Notes: a model not told the origin generated them from the sequence alone. 64,000 nucleotides of DNA from Streptomyces yatensis (GCF_018069625.1 NZ_CP072941.1:7750001-7814000), one strand, 5' to 3'. Counted from the stretch's first letter, positions 1 through 8,361 are shown. Numbers and translations: made by a program.

Positions 1-36
1 GCGCTGGCCCTGCTGGACCGGCTCAGCCGCGCATGA
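1..36 (+). CDS. 3' end of an unidentified gene
   Basis: The first frame is open from base 1 and ends at TGA 34-36, giving a tail ALALLDRLSRA. Its last codons overlap the ATG of the MFS gene by ATGA, so the two are probably co-transcribed and translationally coupled. A MarR- or TetR-type regulator would be a common partner of such an exporter, but 11 residues are too few to identify the product. Confidence 0.5.
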   Translation, partial: ALALLDRLSRA

Positions 37-1475
37 TCGAGCGGCTGACACGACGCAGGGCCAAAACCACCGCGCGGGGCTCCTTCGACCGTAAGCTCCT
101 CGCGCCGATGATGCTGGGTTCGATCCTGAACCCGGTCAACTCCTCCATCATCTCCGTGTCGTTGGTGCCCATCGGCGCCGCGTTCGGGGCGCCGCCCTCG
201 CAGACGGCCTGGCTGGTCTCCGCGCTCTATCTGGCCACCGCGATAGGGCAGCCGGTCGTGGGCCGGCTGATCGACCTCTACGGGCCGCGCCGCCTCTTCC
301 TCGCCGGGGCCACGCTGACCGGGATCGCCGGGCTGATCGGTCTGCTGGCCCCGAACATGGGGGCGCTGGTCGTCTCGCGGGTGGTGCTCGGCTTCGGCAC
401 CTGCGCGGGCTATCCGGCGGCGATGTCCCTCATCCGCAGCGAGGCCCGGCGGACCGGCCAGGACAGCCCCGCCGGGATCCTCGCCACGCTCGCGGTCGCG
501 AGCCAGACCGTCGCGGTCATCGGACCGCCCCTGGGCGGAGTGCTGATCGGGCTGGGCGGCTGGCGCAGCACGTTCGCCGTCAACATCCCCCTCGCGGTGG
601 CCGGTCTGCTCCTCGGCGTCCGGCGGCTGCCCAAGGCGCCCCGGGAGGCGCGCGCGGCGAAGGGGATCCGGCTGGACCTGCCGGGCATGGCGCTGTTCGC
701 CGCGATGCTCGTCTCGCTGCTGCTCTTCCTGATGGAGCCCCGGGCCGACCGCTGGTACCTGCCCGTGCTGATGGTGGTGGCGGCGGCCGGGTTCGCGGTG
801 CGGGAACTGCGGGTGGCCGAGCCCTTCATCGATCTGCGGGTGTTCGGCGGCAATACACCCCTGCTGCTCACCTATGCCCGCGCCCTCCTCGTCTCCGTCG
901 TCTCGTACGTCTTCCTGTACGGCTACACCCAGTGGCTCCAGGACGGCCGGGGGCTGACGGCATCCCAGGCGGGCCTCGCCCAACTGCCGATGTTCCTCAC
1001 CGGGATCGCGGTGTCCACCCTCACCGGCCGCCGGACCGCCGTACGCGGCAAGCTGCTCGTGGGCGCCGTGGCGCAGATCGCCGGCTGCTCCCTGCTGCTT
1101 CTGCTCCAGCCGCACAGCGCGGTGGGGCTGCTGATCACCGTCGCGCTCGTCTTCGGCGTACCGCAGGGGCTGATCAGCCTCGCGCTGCAGAACGCGGTGT
1201 ACCACCAGGCCGATCCGGAACGGATGGGCGCCTCGGCGGGGCTGCTCCGTACCTTCCTCTACCTCGGCGCGATGGTCGCCTCCAGCGCCAACGGCGCCTT
1301 CTTCGGCGCCCGCGCCGACACCGGTGGGCTGCACGGCCTGGCCTGGTTCATGCTCACCGTCACCGGCCTGTTCCTGGCGCTGACGGCCGTGGACCGCTCG
1401 CTGGGCCGTATCGGATCCGACGCCTCCTCCGGCGCTTCCTCCTCCGCTCCACAACCGCAGCAGCGAAAGGCTTGA
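33..1475 (+). CDS. MFS drug/metabolite exporter
   Basis: A 480-residue multi-spanning membrane protein of the major facilitator superfamily, most like DHA2-type drug:proton antiporters. The loop between the second and third helices carries the MFS signature GRLIDLYGPRRLF (about residues 77-89), and a motif-C-like GPPLGGVLIG sits near residues 163-172. The size fits 12-14 helices. The C-terminus ends in a Ser/Ala/Gln-rich cytoplasmic tail. The start overlaps the stop of the upstream gene (ATGA) and its own stop overlaps the next start (TGATG), so it is the middle member of a coupled operon. The likely role is proton-driven efflux of a small organic compound; the substrate cannot be read from sequence. 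Confidence 0.85.
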   Translation: MIERLTRRRAKTTARGSFDRKLLAPMMLGSILNPVNSSIISVSLVPIGAAFGAPPSQTAWLVSALYLATAIGQPVVGRLIDLYGPRRLFLAGATLTGIAGLIGLLAPNMGALVVSRVVLGFGTCAGYPAAMSLIRSEARRTGQDSPAGILATLAVASQTVAVIGPPLGGVLIGLGGWRSTFAVNIPLAVAGLLLGVRRLPKAPREARAAKGIRLDLPGMALFAAMLVSLLLFLMEPRADRWYLPVLMVVAAAGFAVRELRVAEPFIDLRVFGGNTPLLLTYARALLVSVVSYVFLYGYTQWLQDGRGLTASQAGLAQLPMFLTGIAVSTLTGRRTAVRGKLLVGAVAQIAGCSLLLLLQPHSAVGLLITVALVFGVPQGLISLALQNAVYHQADPERMGASAGLLRTFLYLGAMVASSANGAFFGARADTGGLHGLAWFMLTVTGLFLALTAVDRSLGRIGSDASSGASSSAPQPQQRKA

Positions 1476-2032
1476 TGAACGTGAACAACACGGCTCTGCT
1501 CGTGATGGACGTCCAAGAAGGCATCGTGGCCCGGGTCCAGGACCCCGACTACGTGCCGCGCGTGAGCCGGGCGATCGACGCCGCCCGCAGCGCCGGAATC
1601 CCCGTCGTATACGTCGTCATCGGCTTCCGGTCCGGCCGTCCCGAAGCGTCGTCCCGCAACAAGGTGTTCACCACCCTGCCGCCGGGTCTCTACACCGAGG
1701 ACGACCCCAAGATCGCCATCCACGAGGGTGTCACGCCCCGGCCGGGCGAGGTCGTGGTCACCAAGCGGCGGGTCAGCGCGTTCGCCGGCAGCGACCTGGA
1801 TGTGGTGCTGCGGTCCGGCGACCTCACCCACCTCGTCCTGACCGGCGTCGCGACCAGCGGCGTCGTCCTGTCCACGCTCCGGCAGGCCGCCGACCTCGAC
1901 TTCCGGCTCACGGTGCTGTCCGACGCCTGCTACGACCCGGACCCGGAGATCCACCGGCTGCTCATCGAGAAGGTGTTCCCGTCGCAGGCCGAGGTCACGA
2001 CGGTGCAGGAGTGGGCCGAGACGGCGGGCTGA
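1475..2032 (+). CDS. Isochorismatase-fold cysteine-hydrolase-like protein lacking the catalytic Cys
   Basis: A 185-residue protein of the isochorismatase-like family. The first triad residue is present as D12 in LLVMDVQ and the Lys in VVTKRRVSAF, and the family loop reads TGVATSGVVLST. In canonical cysteine hydrolases this loop is GVAT-x-x-C-V; here Val occupies the Cys position, so classical thioamidase or nicotinamidase chemistry is not expected. Family members without the Cys include true isochorismatases, where no covalent intermediate is needed. The ATG overlaps the MFS stop (TGATG), so hydrolase-like protein and exporter are made together. Activity is unknown. Confidence 0.8.
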   Translation: MNVNNTALLVMDVQEGIVARVQDPDYVPRVSRAIDAARSAGIPVVYVVIGFRSGRPEASSRNKVFTTLPPGLYTEDDPKIAIHEGVTPRPGEVVVTKRRVSAFAGSDLDVVLRSGDLTHLVLTGVATSGVVLSTLRQAADLDFRLTVLSDACYDPDPEIHRLLIEKVFPSQAEVTTVQEWAETAG

Positions 2033-2072
2033 GCACTCGGGTTGCCCGGCTCGGTTGGGCGCGGCGCCGGGT

Positions 2073-2090
2073 CGCGCCTTCGGCGCGTTT
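2073..2090 (+). terminator. Hairpin terminator after the isochorismatase-like gene
   Basis: CGCGCC-TTC-GGCGCG followed by TTT, 41 bases after the stop at 2032 and ahead of a convergent gene. The stem is perfect but the T-run is short, as is usual in Streptomyces. Confidence 0.5.
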
Positions 2091-2242
2091 GAGCATGGGA
2101 CGGCGGGCGGGGGCCCGGCCTTCGTCGCCGGGCGCCGGGCCGGTCGGCGGCGGCGCCCCGCTCCCCACCCCCGGATCCATGCTCACAGGCCACCCCGTCT
2201 CGGCGAGCGGTGGCCATACGTACAGGGGCCCGCCCGAGAACC

Positions 2243-3052
2243 TCAGCGGGGCCAGATCGGCGGGTTGGTGCAGAACGCGCCGCCGAGGTTCTCGTGGTCG
2301 GGGTTGCCGGGCTCCAGCTCACCCTGTTCGGCGATCAGCTTCGCGGCGTACGGCTCGGAGTCGTCCTGGGGCTCGTACCCCAGGGCGCGGGCCGAGGAGA
2401 GGTCCCACCACAGGCGGGTGTTGGCCGAGCTGCCGTAGACCGCGGTGTAGCCCACGTTCTCCGCCGTAAGGGCGGCGTGGAGCAGCCGGGCGCCGTCCGC
2501 CGGGCTCATCCAGATCGACAGCATGCGGACGTTCGTCGGCTCGGGGAAGCAGGAGCCGATGCGGATGGCGACCGTCTCGATGCCGAACTTGTCCCAGTAG
2601 AACGAGGCCAGGTCCTCGCCGAACGACTTCGACAGCCCGTAGAAGGTGTCGGGGCGGCGCGGGGTGTCGAGCGGGATCAGCGGGTCGTCCCCGACCGGGC
2701 GCGGGGTGAAGCCCACGGCGTGGTTGCTGGAGGCGAAGACGACGCGGCGGACGCCCGCCTCGCGGGCCGCCTCGTACAGGTTGTACGTGCCCTCGATATT
2801 GGCCCGCAGGATCTTCTCGAATGGGGCTTCCAGGGAGATGCCCGCGAGATGGATGATCGCGTCGACGCCCCGCGCGGCCTCGCGCAGGGCGTCCCGGTCG
2901 GACAGATCCGCGGTGATCGCGTCCGGCTCGCCCTCGATGGGGAGCTGGTCGAGGAGCCGCAGCTGGTATCCGTACGGCGGCAGCAGCTCGCGCATCAATG
3001 TGCCCATGCCGCCTGCGGCGCCGGTGAGGAGGACGGTGCGGGGAGCGGGCAT
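2243..3052 (-). CDS. udh: Uronate dehydrogenase (NAD-dependent)
   Basis: A 269-residue extended short-chain dehydrogenase. The Rossmann motif TGAAGGMG lies at residues 10-17, FASSNHAVGF at 106-115 and the YxxxK pair at Y138/K142. The ASSNH block, PRRPDTFYGLSK and the RIGSCFPEP stretch match bacterial uronate dehydrogenases, which oxidise D-galacturonate or D-glucuronate to the aldarolactone with NAD+. The start at 3052 was chosen because GGAGGAG lies 7 bases upstream; an in-frame ATG 9 codons earlier lacks such a site. It diverges from kdgD, which handles a later step of the same oxidative uronate route, and is the best single indication that the locus degrades uronic acids. Confidence 0.85.
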   Translation of the reverse strand: MPAPRTVLLTGAAGGMGTLMRELLPPYGYQLRLLDQLPIEGEPDAITADLSDRDALREAARGVDAIIHLAGISLEAPFEKILRANIEGTYNLYEAAREAGVRRVVFASSNHAVGFTPRPVGDDPLIPLDTPRRPDTFYGLSKSFGEDLASFYWDKFGIETVAIRIGSCFPEPTNVRMLSIWMSPADGARLLHAALTAENVGYTAVYGSSANTRLWWDLSSARALGYEPQDDSEPYAAKLIAEQGELEPGNPDHENLGGAFCTNPPIWPR

Positions 3053-3343
3053 GGGCGGATCTCCTCCATGGGGAATCACGTATGGGGTTTTTATATGTGG
3101 TTTTTATTCATGTATGCGATTCAGATTCATGGCCACCGTAAGGATCGGCGCAGGAGTCGTCAAGGGTGGCGCGGTGCCGCGGAATTCACCGCCGGGTGAG
3201 GGGTGTCACCCCGTTGGCACCCTTGACCGGTGACCGATGGCTGCCTTACGGTGAGCGTGTTCACGAATGTAGATGACGATCAGAAACGTGCACACTGCGT
3301 CGGTGGGTGACGACGGGTCGGTGTACACGACAGGGAGAAGCCC
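3053..3343. promoter_or_regulatory. Divergent promoter region udh/kdgD with 13-bp direct repeats
   Basis: This 291-base gap separates two divergent catabolic genes. On the udh side it is unusually AT-rich (3073-3130) and holds an overlapping direct repeat, TATGGGGTTTTTAT at 3081-3094 and TATGTGGTTTTTAT at 3094-3107, period 13 with one mismatch. On the kdgD side CGTGCACAC (about 3287-3295) and GTGTACACG (about 3321-3329) form an imperfect inverted repeat just before AGGGAGAAG. These are plausible operator sites; the regulator is not proven, but the GntR and IclR genes nearby are candidates. Confidence 0.5.
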
Positions 3344-4297
3344 GTGACCTCAGCTTCACTTGCCGAGCGCCTTGACGGACTGCTGTTCTTCCCCGTGACC
3401 GCCTACGGTCCCGATGGCGCCCTGGACCTGGAGATCTACCGCGCGCATGTCCGCGCCGGGATCGAAGCGGGGGCGGGCGCCGTCTTCGCGTGCTGCGGCA
3501 CGGGCGAGTTCCACGCCCTGACGCCCGAGGAGTTCCACGACTGCGTCGTGGCCGCCGTGGAGGAGTCCGCCGGGCGGGTCCCGGTGGTCGCGGGCGCCGG
3601 GTACGGGACCGCGCTGGCGATCCAGTACGCCAAGCTGGCCGAGCGGGCCGGTGCGGACGGGCTGCTCGCCATGCCGCCCTATCTGGTCGTGGCCGATCAG
3701 GAGGGGCTGATCCGCCACTACAGCGCCCTCGCCGGCGCGACCGACCTCGACATCATCGTCTATCAGCGGGACAACGCCGTCCTGGCCCCCGAGTCCGTGG
3801 CCCGGCTCGCCAAGGTGCCCGGCATCATCGGCCTCAAGGACGGCCTCGGCGACCTCGACCTGATGCAGCGCATCGTCAGCGCGGTGCGGGCGGGCGCCCC
3901 CGACGAGGACTTCCACTACTTCAACGGGCTGCCGACGGCCGAGCTGACCGGCCTCGCCTACCGCGGCATCGGCGTGACGCTCTACTCCTCCGCCGTCTTC
4001 TGCTTCGTCCCCGAGCTCGCCGTCGCCTTCCACAAGGCGTTCATGACGGGCGACGACGAGACCGTCAACAAGCTGCTCGACGGCTTCTACCGGCCGCTGG
4101 TCGAGCTCCGCAACCAGGGCCGCGGCTATGCGGTCTCGCTGGTCAAGGCGGGCGTCCGGCTGCGCGGGCTGGACGTGGGCGAGGTGCGGCCGCCGCTGAG
4201 CGAGCCCAGCCCCGCCCACGTCAAGGAGCTGGCCGACCTGATCGAGCGCGGTATGGCGCTGGTCGGAGACGGAGACGGGGACGGGGAGGCGCGGTGA
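3344..4297 (+). CDS. kdgD: 5-dehydro-4-deoxyglucarate dehydratase (KdgD)
   Basis: A 317-residue member of the DHDPS/NAL class I aldolase superfamily. Features specific to KdgD are GTGEFHALTPEEF (residues 52-64), the active-site Tyr in VYQRDNAV (Y140), the Schiff-base Lys in IGLKDGLGD (K165) and the TYSSAVFNFVPE-like block seen here as LYSSAVFCFVPE. The enzyme dehydrates and decarboxylates 5-keto-4-deoxyglucarate to 2,5-dioxovalerate (alpha-ketoglutaric semialdehyde). GTG start with AGGGAGAAG just upstream. The next gene overlaps its stop by GTGA. The C-terminus has a short Gly-Asp repeat. The semialdehyde dehydrogenase for its product is 20 kb away at 24116-25651. Confidence 0.9.
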   Translation: MTSASLAERLDGLLFFPVTAYGPDGALDLEIYRAHVRAGIEAGAGAVFACCGTGEFHALTPEEFHDCVVAAVEESAGRVPVVAGAGYGTALAIQYAKLAERAGADGLLAMPPYLVVADQEGLIRHYSALAGATDLDIIVYQRDNAVLAPESVARLAKVPGIIGLKDGLGDLDLMQRIVSAVRAGAPDEDFHYFNGLPTAELTGLAYRGIGVTLYSSAVFCFVPELAVAFHKAFMTGDDETVNKLLDGFYRPLVELRNQGRGYAVSLVKAGVRLRGLDVGEVRPPLSEPSPAHVKELADLIERGMALVGDGDGDGEAR

Positions 4298-5493
4298 GGG
4301 CCTCCGCCTTCGTCTACCCCTGGGACGTCGTCGGAGACCCGGACGCCGCGCGCCGCATCGCCGATCTCGGCGTCCAGCAGGTGACGCTGGCCTCCGCCTA
4401 CCACTCCACCCGGGCCCTGACCCCGCGTCACCCCGGCCACCGCATCGTCACCGCCCGCCACGCGGCCGTGCTCTACCCGCCGGACGCCGAGCGCTGGCAG
4501 GGGCGCGAGCTGCGCCCGTACGAGCAGTCGTGGGTGCCGGGCGACGACCCGTACGGCGAGGCGGCCGCCGCCCTGGCCGACGCCGGTCTCGAGGTCCACG
4601 CCTGGGTCGTGCTCGCGCACAACACCCGGCTGGGCGAGGAGCATCCGCGGACCTCCGTGCGCAACGCCTATGGCGACCGCTACCCGTGGGCGCCGTGCAT
4701 CGCCCGCCCCGAGGTGCGCGCCTATCTGGTGGACCTGGCCGCCGAGGCGGCGGTACGGCCGGGCACCCGCGGCACCGAGCTGGAGTCCTGCGGCTGGTAC
4801 GGGCTGGCCCATCTGCACGCCCACGACAAGATCGGCGGGGTACCGCTGGGCGGCGCCGGCCAGTATCTGATGTCGCTGTGCTTCTGCGAGAGCTGCGCCG
4901 CGGGCTATGCGGAACTCGGGGCCGACGCCGAAGAGCTGCGCCAGGCGGTCGTGCGCGCCCTGGGGCCGGTGTGGACGGGCGAGACGACCGCGGACGGCGG
5001 TGACCGCGCGGGGGAGTGGGCCGAGGTCGAGAAGCTGCTCGGCGCCGACCACGCCGCCGTCTTCGCGACCTGGCGCAACCGGGTCGCAAGCAGTCTGCGG
5101 GGCGAGGCCGTGGCCGCCGTAAGGAGCGCGGCAGAAGCGGACTTCCGGGTTCTGCTGCACGCCGACCCGGCCCCGCACCGGCTCGGCGCCAACGTCGGCG
5201 TGCACCCCGCCGATGTGCTGGCCCAGGCCGACGGGGTCGTGCTGCCCTGCACAGGGGGCGAGGCAGCGCGCTCCGCGGTCCTGCTTCCCTTCGTCCCGCA
5301 CCAGACCGAGAGGACCGTGCTCGCCGCCAACTTCACGGTGGTGGCGGGGATGGGCGGCAGCCCGGCGACGCTGGCGCAGGACGCGGCCCACGCGGTGGAG
5401 CTGGGCGCCGATGAACTCCGCCTGTATCACGCGGGTCTGGCCTCGGACCAGGACCTCGCGGCCGTCCGCACGGCGCTCGCCGAACTGGGCTGA
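4294..5493 (+). CDS. Unrecognised protein, TIM-barrel glycosidase-like
   Basis: A 399-residue protein that I cannot assign to a characterised family. It has no signal peptide or membrane segment. It begins ASAFVYPWDVVGDPDAARRI, resembling the first strand and helix of a (beta/alpha)8 barrel, and contains an LCFCESCAAGY motif near residues 197-207. A Cys-rich motif of this kind occurs in several uncharacterised glycoside-hydrolase-like barrels. Further barrel-like strands are LHADPAP and VVLPCTGG. Its GTG overlaps the kdgD stop by four bases, so it is strictly co-translated with the dehydratase. A role in uronate or oligouronide processing is inference from context only. Confidence 0.6.
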   Translation: MRASAFVYPWDVVGDPDAARRIADLGVQQVTLASAYHSTRALTPRHPGHRIVTARHAAVLYPPDAERWQGRELRPYEQSWVPGDDPYGEAAAALADAGLEVHAWVVLAHNTRLGEEHPRTSVRNAYGDRYPWAPCIARPEVRAYLVDLAAEAAVRPGTRGTELESCGWYGLAHLHAHDKIGGVPLGGAGQYLMSLCFCESCAAGYAELGADAEELRQAVVRALGPVWTGETTADGGDRAGEWAEVEKLLGADHAAVFATWRNRVASSLRGEAVAAVRSAAEADFRVLLHADPAPHRLGANVGVHPADVLAQADGVVLPCTGGEAARSAVLLPFVPHQTERTVLAANFTVVAGMGGSPATLAQDAAHAVELGADELRLYHAGLASDQDLAAVRTALAELG

Positions 5494-5626
5494 GCCGAGC
5501 TGAGCCAGGACCTGGGTCCGAGCTGAACCGGGACCCGCCCCGGACCCCGCCCAGGTGGCGGGTTTCCGGGACGGGTCGGCGGATTATCGGAAGCGCGACA
5601 CCCGGTGGCATCGCCACGATCGAAGG

Positions 5627-6847
5627 GTGTCGACGAAACGGACCACCTCACACCGCAGAGCCATCGCGCTGATGTCCCTGGGCCACGCCTGCGTGGACAT
5701 CTACCAGGGAGCGGTGGCCGCGCTGGTGCCGTTCTTCGTCTCCGAGCGGGCCTACGGCTACGCCGCCGCCTCCGGTGTCGTGCTGGCGGCCTCGCTGCTG
5801 TCATCGGTGGTGCAGCCGCTGTTCGGGGCGCTCACCGACCGGTGGGCCATGCCGTGGCTGCTGCCGGTGAGCACGCTGGTGGGCGGTGCGGGCGTGGCGC
5901 TGAGCGGGGTCACCGACTCCTATGCGCTCACCCTGATCGTGGTCGCCGTCTCCGGGATCGGCGTCGCCGCGTACCACCCCGAGGCCGCCCGGGTGGCCCG
6001 GCTCGCCAGCCGGGGCAGCCACACCGCGATGAGCTGGTTCTCCCTGGGCGGCAACATCGGCTTCGCCACCGCGCCGCTCGCGGTCGCCGCCGTCATCGCC
6101 ACCGGCGGTCTGCGCGCCTCCCCGCTGCTGGCCGTCCCCGCCGTCGCCGGTGCCGCCCTGTGCGCGGCCACGCTACGGACGCTCAGGGCCCCTGGCGCGG
6201 CGACCGGGCCCGCTCGGGCCGGCCGTGGGGGAGAGGGAAGGGATGACTGGCCCTCCTTCCTCCGGTTGTCCGGGGCCATCATGTGCCGCTCGATCGTCTT
6301 CGTCGGGCTGAGCGCGTTCATCTCGCTGTATGTGCGCGAGCGCGTCGGCGGAGGCGAACTGGCCGGTACGGCAGCCCTGTTCGTGCTCTACGTCGGCGGC
6401 GCGGCGGGCACGGTGGCCGGGGGCGGGCTCGCCGCCCGCTACGGCCGTATCCCGGTCGTCCAGTGGTCCTACGCCCTGACCGTCCTCGCCGTCGCGGGTG
6501 TCGTCCTCGTCCCCGGCCCGGCGCTCTACCTCTGTGTGGCGCTCGCCTCGGCCGGGCTGTACGTGCCGTTCTCCCTGCACATCACGCTCGGCCAGGACTA
6601 TCTGCCCCGCCGCGTGGGCACCGCGAGCGGCGTCACCCTGGGGCTCACCGTCAGCGTCGGCGGCCTCGCGAGCCCCCTCATCGGCGCCCTCGCCGACGCC
6701 ACGACCCTGCGCACCGCCCTCACCCCCCTGATCGTCCTCCCCGCCCTCGGCCGGCTCCTGCTGCGCACCCTGCGCGAGCCCGCCCTCCCCGAAGCCCTCA
6801 CCGGCCACTCCCACCCGGCGGAAGCCGAGGCGCCCGAGCGGGCGTAG
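5627..6847 (+). CDS. MFS transporter, fosmidomycin-resistance (Fsr) type
   Basis: About 406 residues with 12 predicted helices. The start LMSLGHACVDIYQGAVAAL and the motif FGALTDRWAMPWLLPVS match the Fsr subgroup of MFS proteins, and AAYHPEAARVA is typical of that group. The start is uncertain: an in-frame ATG lies at 5555 and the first helix begins near 5663. GTG 5627 is chosen because residues after it (basic, then the helix) fit the family length. It follows the kdgD unit by about 130 bases and could import or export a sugar acid or another compound. Its 3' end overlaps the convergent kinase gene by 50 bases. Confidence 0.7.
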   Translation: MSTKRTTSHRRAIALMSLGHACVDIYQGAVAALVPFFVSERAYGYAAASGVVLAASLLSSVVQPLFGALTDRWAMPWLLPVSTLVGGAGVALSGVTDSYALTLIVVAVSGIGVAAYHPEAARVARLASRGSHTAMSWFSLGGNIGFATAPLAVAAVIATGGLRASPLLAVPAVAGAALCAATLRTLRAPGAATGPARAGRGGEGRDDWPSFLRLSGAIMCRSIVFVGLSAFISLYVRERVGGGELAGTAALFVLYVGGAAGTVAGGGLAARYGRIPVVQWSYALTVLAVAGVVLVPGPALYLCVALASAGLYVPFSLHITLGQDYLPRRVGTASGVTLGLTVSVGGLASPLIGALADATTLRTALTPLIVLPALGRLLLRTLREPALPEALTGHSHPAEAEAPERA

Positions 6848-7409
6848 GGGCGGCGGACGCTCCTCGGGCCTCGGCGCCGTCGGTCCCGGGCGCCGCCGCC
6901 CACCCCGCGTCCCGCATCACCCGCTCCACCGTCTCCTCCAGCGCGCTCGTCGCCGGGATCACCGTCTCGCCCCCGCCCGGCAGCAGGTCAAGCGGCCGGT
7001 ACCAGCCGCGCAGCTCCGGCTCGCCGTACTCGTCCGCCTGCGGCTTCGTGGCATGCCGCCGCAGCGTCTCGGCGAACGGGACGTCGAGGTAGTAGCCGTG
7101 GGTGGGGCCCAGGTGGTCGCGGCACAGGGCGTCCAGCATCGGGCCGTAGTGCGCGGCGCAGAGGATGCCCTCGACCACGACGTGGAAGCCGTGGTCGAGG
7201 GCATAGCGGGCCACGGTGTCGATGAGGCCGATGTTCGCCGCGTCCGGGGTGTCCCGCTCCCGCAGCACGACCCGGCGCAGATTGTCCTGGCCCACCAGCG
7301 CGAGGCCGCGTCCGTAGCGGGCGCGCAGTCCGGCGGCGACGGAGGACTTGCCGGACGCGGAGTTGCCGCGCAGCACGATCAGCCGCGTCGTCGCGGAACC
7401 CACTCTCAT
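6798..7409 (-). CDS. Small P-loop kinase (AAA_33/zeta-like)
   Basis: A 203-residue cytosolic protein with a Walker A loop RGNSASGKSS (about residues 13-22) and a second block GQDNLRRVVLRE typical of small phosphotransferases related to chloramphenicol phosphotransferase, gluconate kinase and zeta toxins. The FHVVVEGIL strand precedes the LID-like region. The start at 7409 removes a basic N-terminal extension that would run through the promoter gap. The last 25 residues are Pro/Ala/Gly-rich and lie antisense over the MFS 3' end, so the true stop may have drifted. The substrate is unknown; a sugar, antibiotic or nucleotide are all possible. Confidence 0.65.
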   Translation of the reverse strand: MRVGSATTRLIVLRGNSASGKSSVAAGLRARYGRGLALVGQDNLRRVVLRERDTPDAANIGLIDTVARYALDHGFHVVVEGILCAAHYGPMLDALCRDHLGPTHGYYLDVPFAETLRRHATKPQADEYGEPELRGWYRPLDLLPGGGETVIPATSALEETVERVMRDAGWAAAPGTDGAEARGASAAPTPARAPRLPPGGSGR

Positions 7410-7543
7410 CCGGGCCACGCTAGTGGCGTCGGCGGTGAGTCGCGGGGTGTGTGCGGGCGATTGCCCGCCGGGTGCGAATTTTCGCCGGAACCGTTGACGA
7501 ACCCCCGGGGCCGCCCTAACTTCATCGCGTCGTACTTCATACG

Positions 7544-7553
7544 TCATATATGA
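7544..7553. promoter_or_regulatory. Palindrome TCATATATGA before the GntR gene
   Basis: A perfect 10-base palindrome in an AT-rich patch (7531-7555) that stands out from its GC-rich surroundings, between the divergent kinase and GntR genes. Position and symmetry suit an autoregulatory GntR-family operator or a promoter -10 region. No second copy was found by eye in the window. Confidence 0.4.
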
Positions 7554-7582
7554 GACGCGCTGTGTCAGATCTGAGAGCGGCC

Positions 7583-8281
7583 ATGGACATCGCCCCGAGC
7601 CCGATCCCCTCCCGCACCCAGTACGTGCAGGAGGCGGTCAAGCACGCGATCCTCACCGGGCGGCTGCGCCCCGGGCAGGCGCTGGTGGAGGCCGAGTTGG
7701 CCGCGCAGTTCGGGGTCTCCAAGACGCCCGTGAGGGAGGCGCTCAAGACCCTCGCGGGGCGGGGGCTCGTGGTGATGAGCGAGTACAAGGGGGCCACCGT
7801 CAGGACCGTCGACACCGCGATGGCGCACGCGGTCTACGATGTGCGGCTGCTCCTGGAGCCCGAGGCGCTGCGCCGGACCGTCGCCGCGCGGGCCGGGCTG
7901 GAGGCCGCCGGGGCCGCGCTGGAGCGGTCGGACGCGGCCGACGATCCTGCCGGGCGGTCGCTGGCCAACCGCGACTTCCACCGGGCGCTGTATCTGCCCT
8001 GCGGCAACCCCCTGCTGACCCGGATGCTCGACGAACTGCGGGACCAGGCCGCGCTGGTGTCCGCCGTCGCCTGGCAGGCGGTGCCCTCCTGGGAGCAGGA
8101 GGCGCTCGAGCACCGGGAGATCCTGGCCCGTGCGCTCGACGGCGACGCCGACGGGGCGGGCCGCGCCCTGCACGACCACATCGCCTCCTTCGTCCGGCGC
8201 GCCTTCCCGGACCGGGAGTCCCCGGACCGGGAGTCCCCGGACGGGAAGTCCCCGGGTGGGGAGTCCCTGGACCGGGAGTAG
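7583..8281 (+). CDS. GntR-family regulator, FCD (FadR) subgroup
   Basis: About 232 residues. The N-terminal winged helix has the family signature AILTGRLRPGQALVEAELAAQFGVSK in pieces at residues 23-48, followed by TPVREALKTLAGRGLV. The C-terminal all-helical FCD ligand domain contains the metal-ligand pattern expected for organic-acid sensing (DVRLLLEPEAL, RDFHRAL, HREILARAL). The extreme C-terminus is a repeated acidic tail, PDRESPDRES, encoded by a 12-base direct repeat at about 8208-8278. ATG 7583 is preferred over ATG 7550 because the latter lies in the palindrome without a ribosome site; GAGAG precedes 7583. It likely controls the flanking sugar-acid genes, with an acidic sugar as effector. 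Confidence 0.8.
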   Translation: MDIAPSPIPSRTQYVQEAVKHAILTGRLRPGQALVEAELAAQFGVSKTPVREALKTLAGRGLVVMSEYKGATVRTVDTAMAHAVYDVRLLLEPEALRRTVAARAGLEAAGAALERSDAADDPAGRSLANRDFHRALYLPCGNPLLTRMLDELRDQAALVSAVAWQAVPSWEQEALEHREILARALDGDADGAGRALHDHIASFVRRAFPDRESPDRESPDGKSPGGESLDRE

Positions 8282-8361
8282 CGCCATGGCGGCCCCGGTC
8301 GCCGACCCCAGCACCATCCGAACAGCTCGCCCGATGCCGAACATCGAGAGAAAGGGTTCGT

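Noticed and set aside
33..2032. Idea of a phenazine- or siderophore-type biosynthetic cluster because of the isochorismatase fold and exporter
   Set aside because: No synthase, NRPS or chorismate-using genes nearby, and the next genes belong to sugar-acid catabolism.
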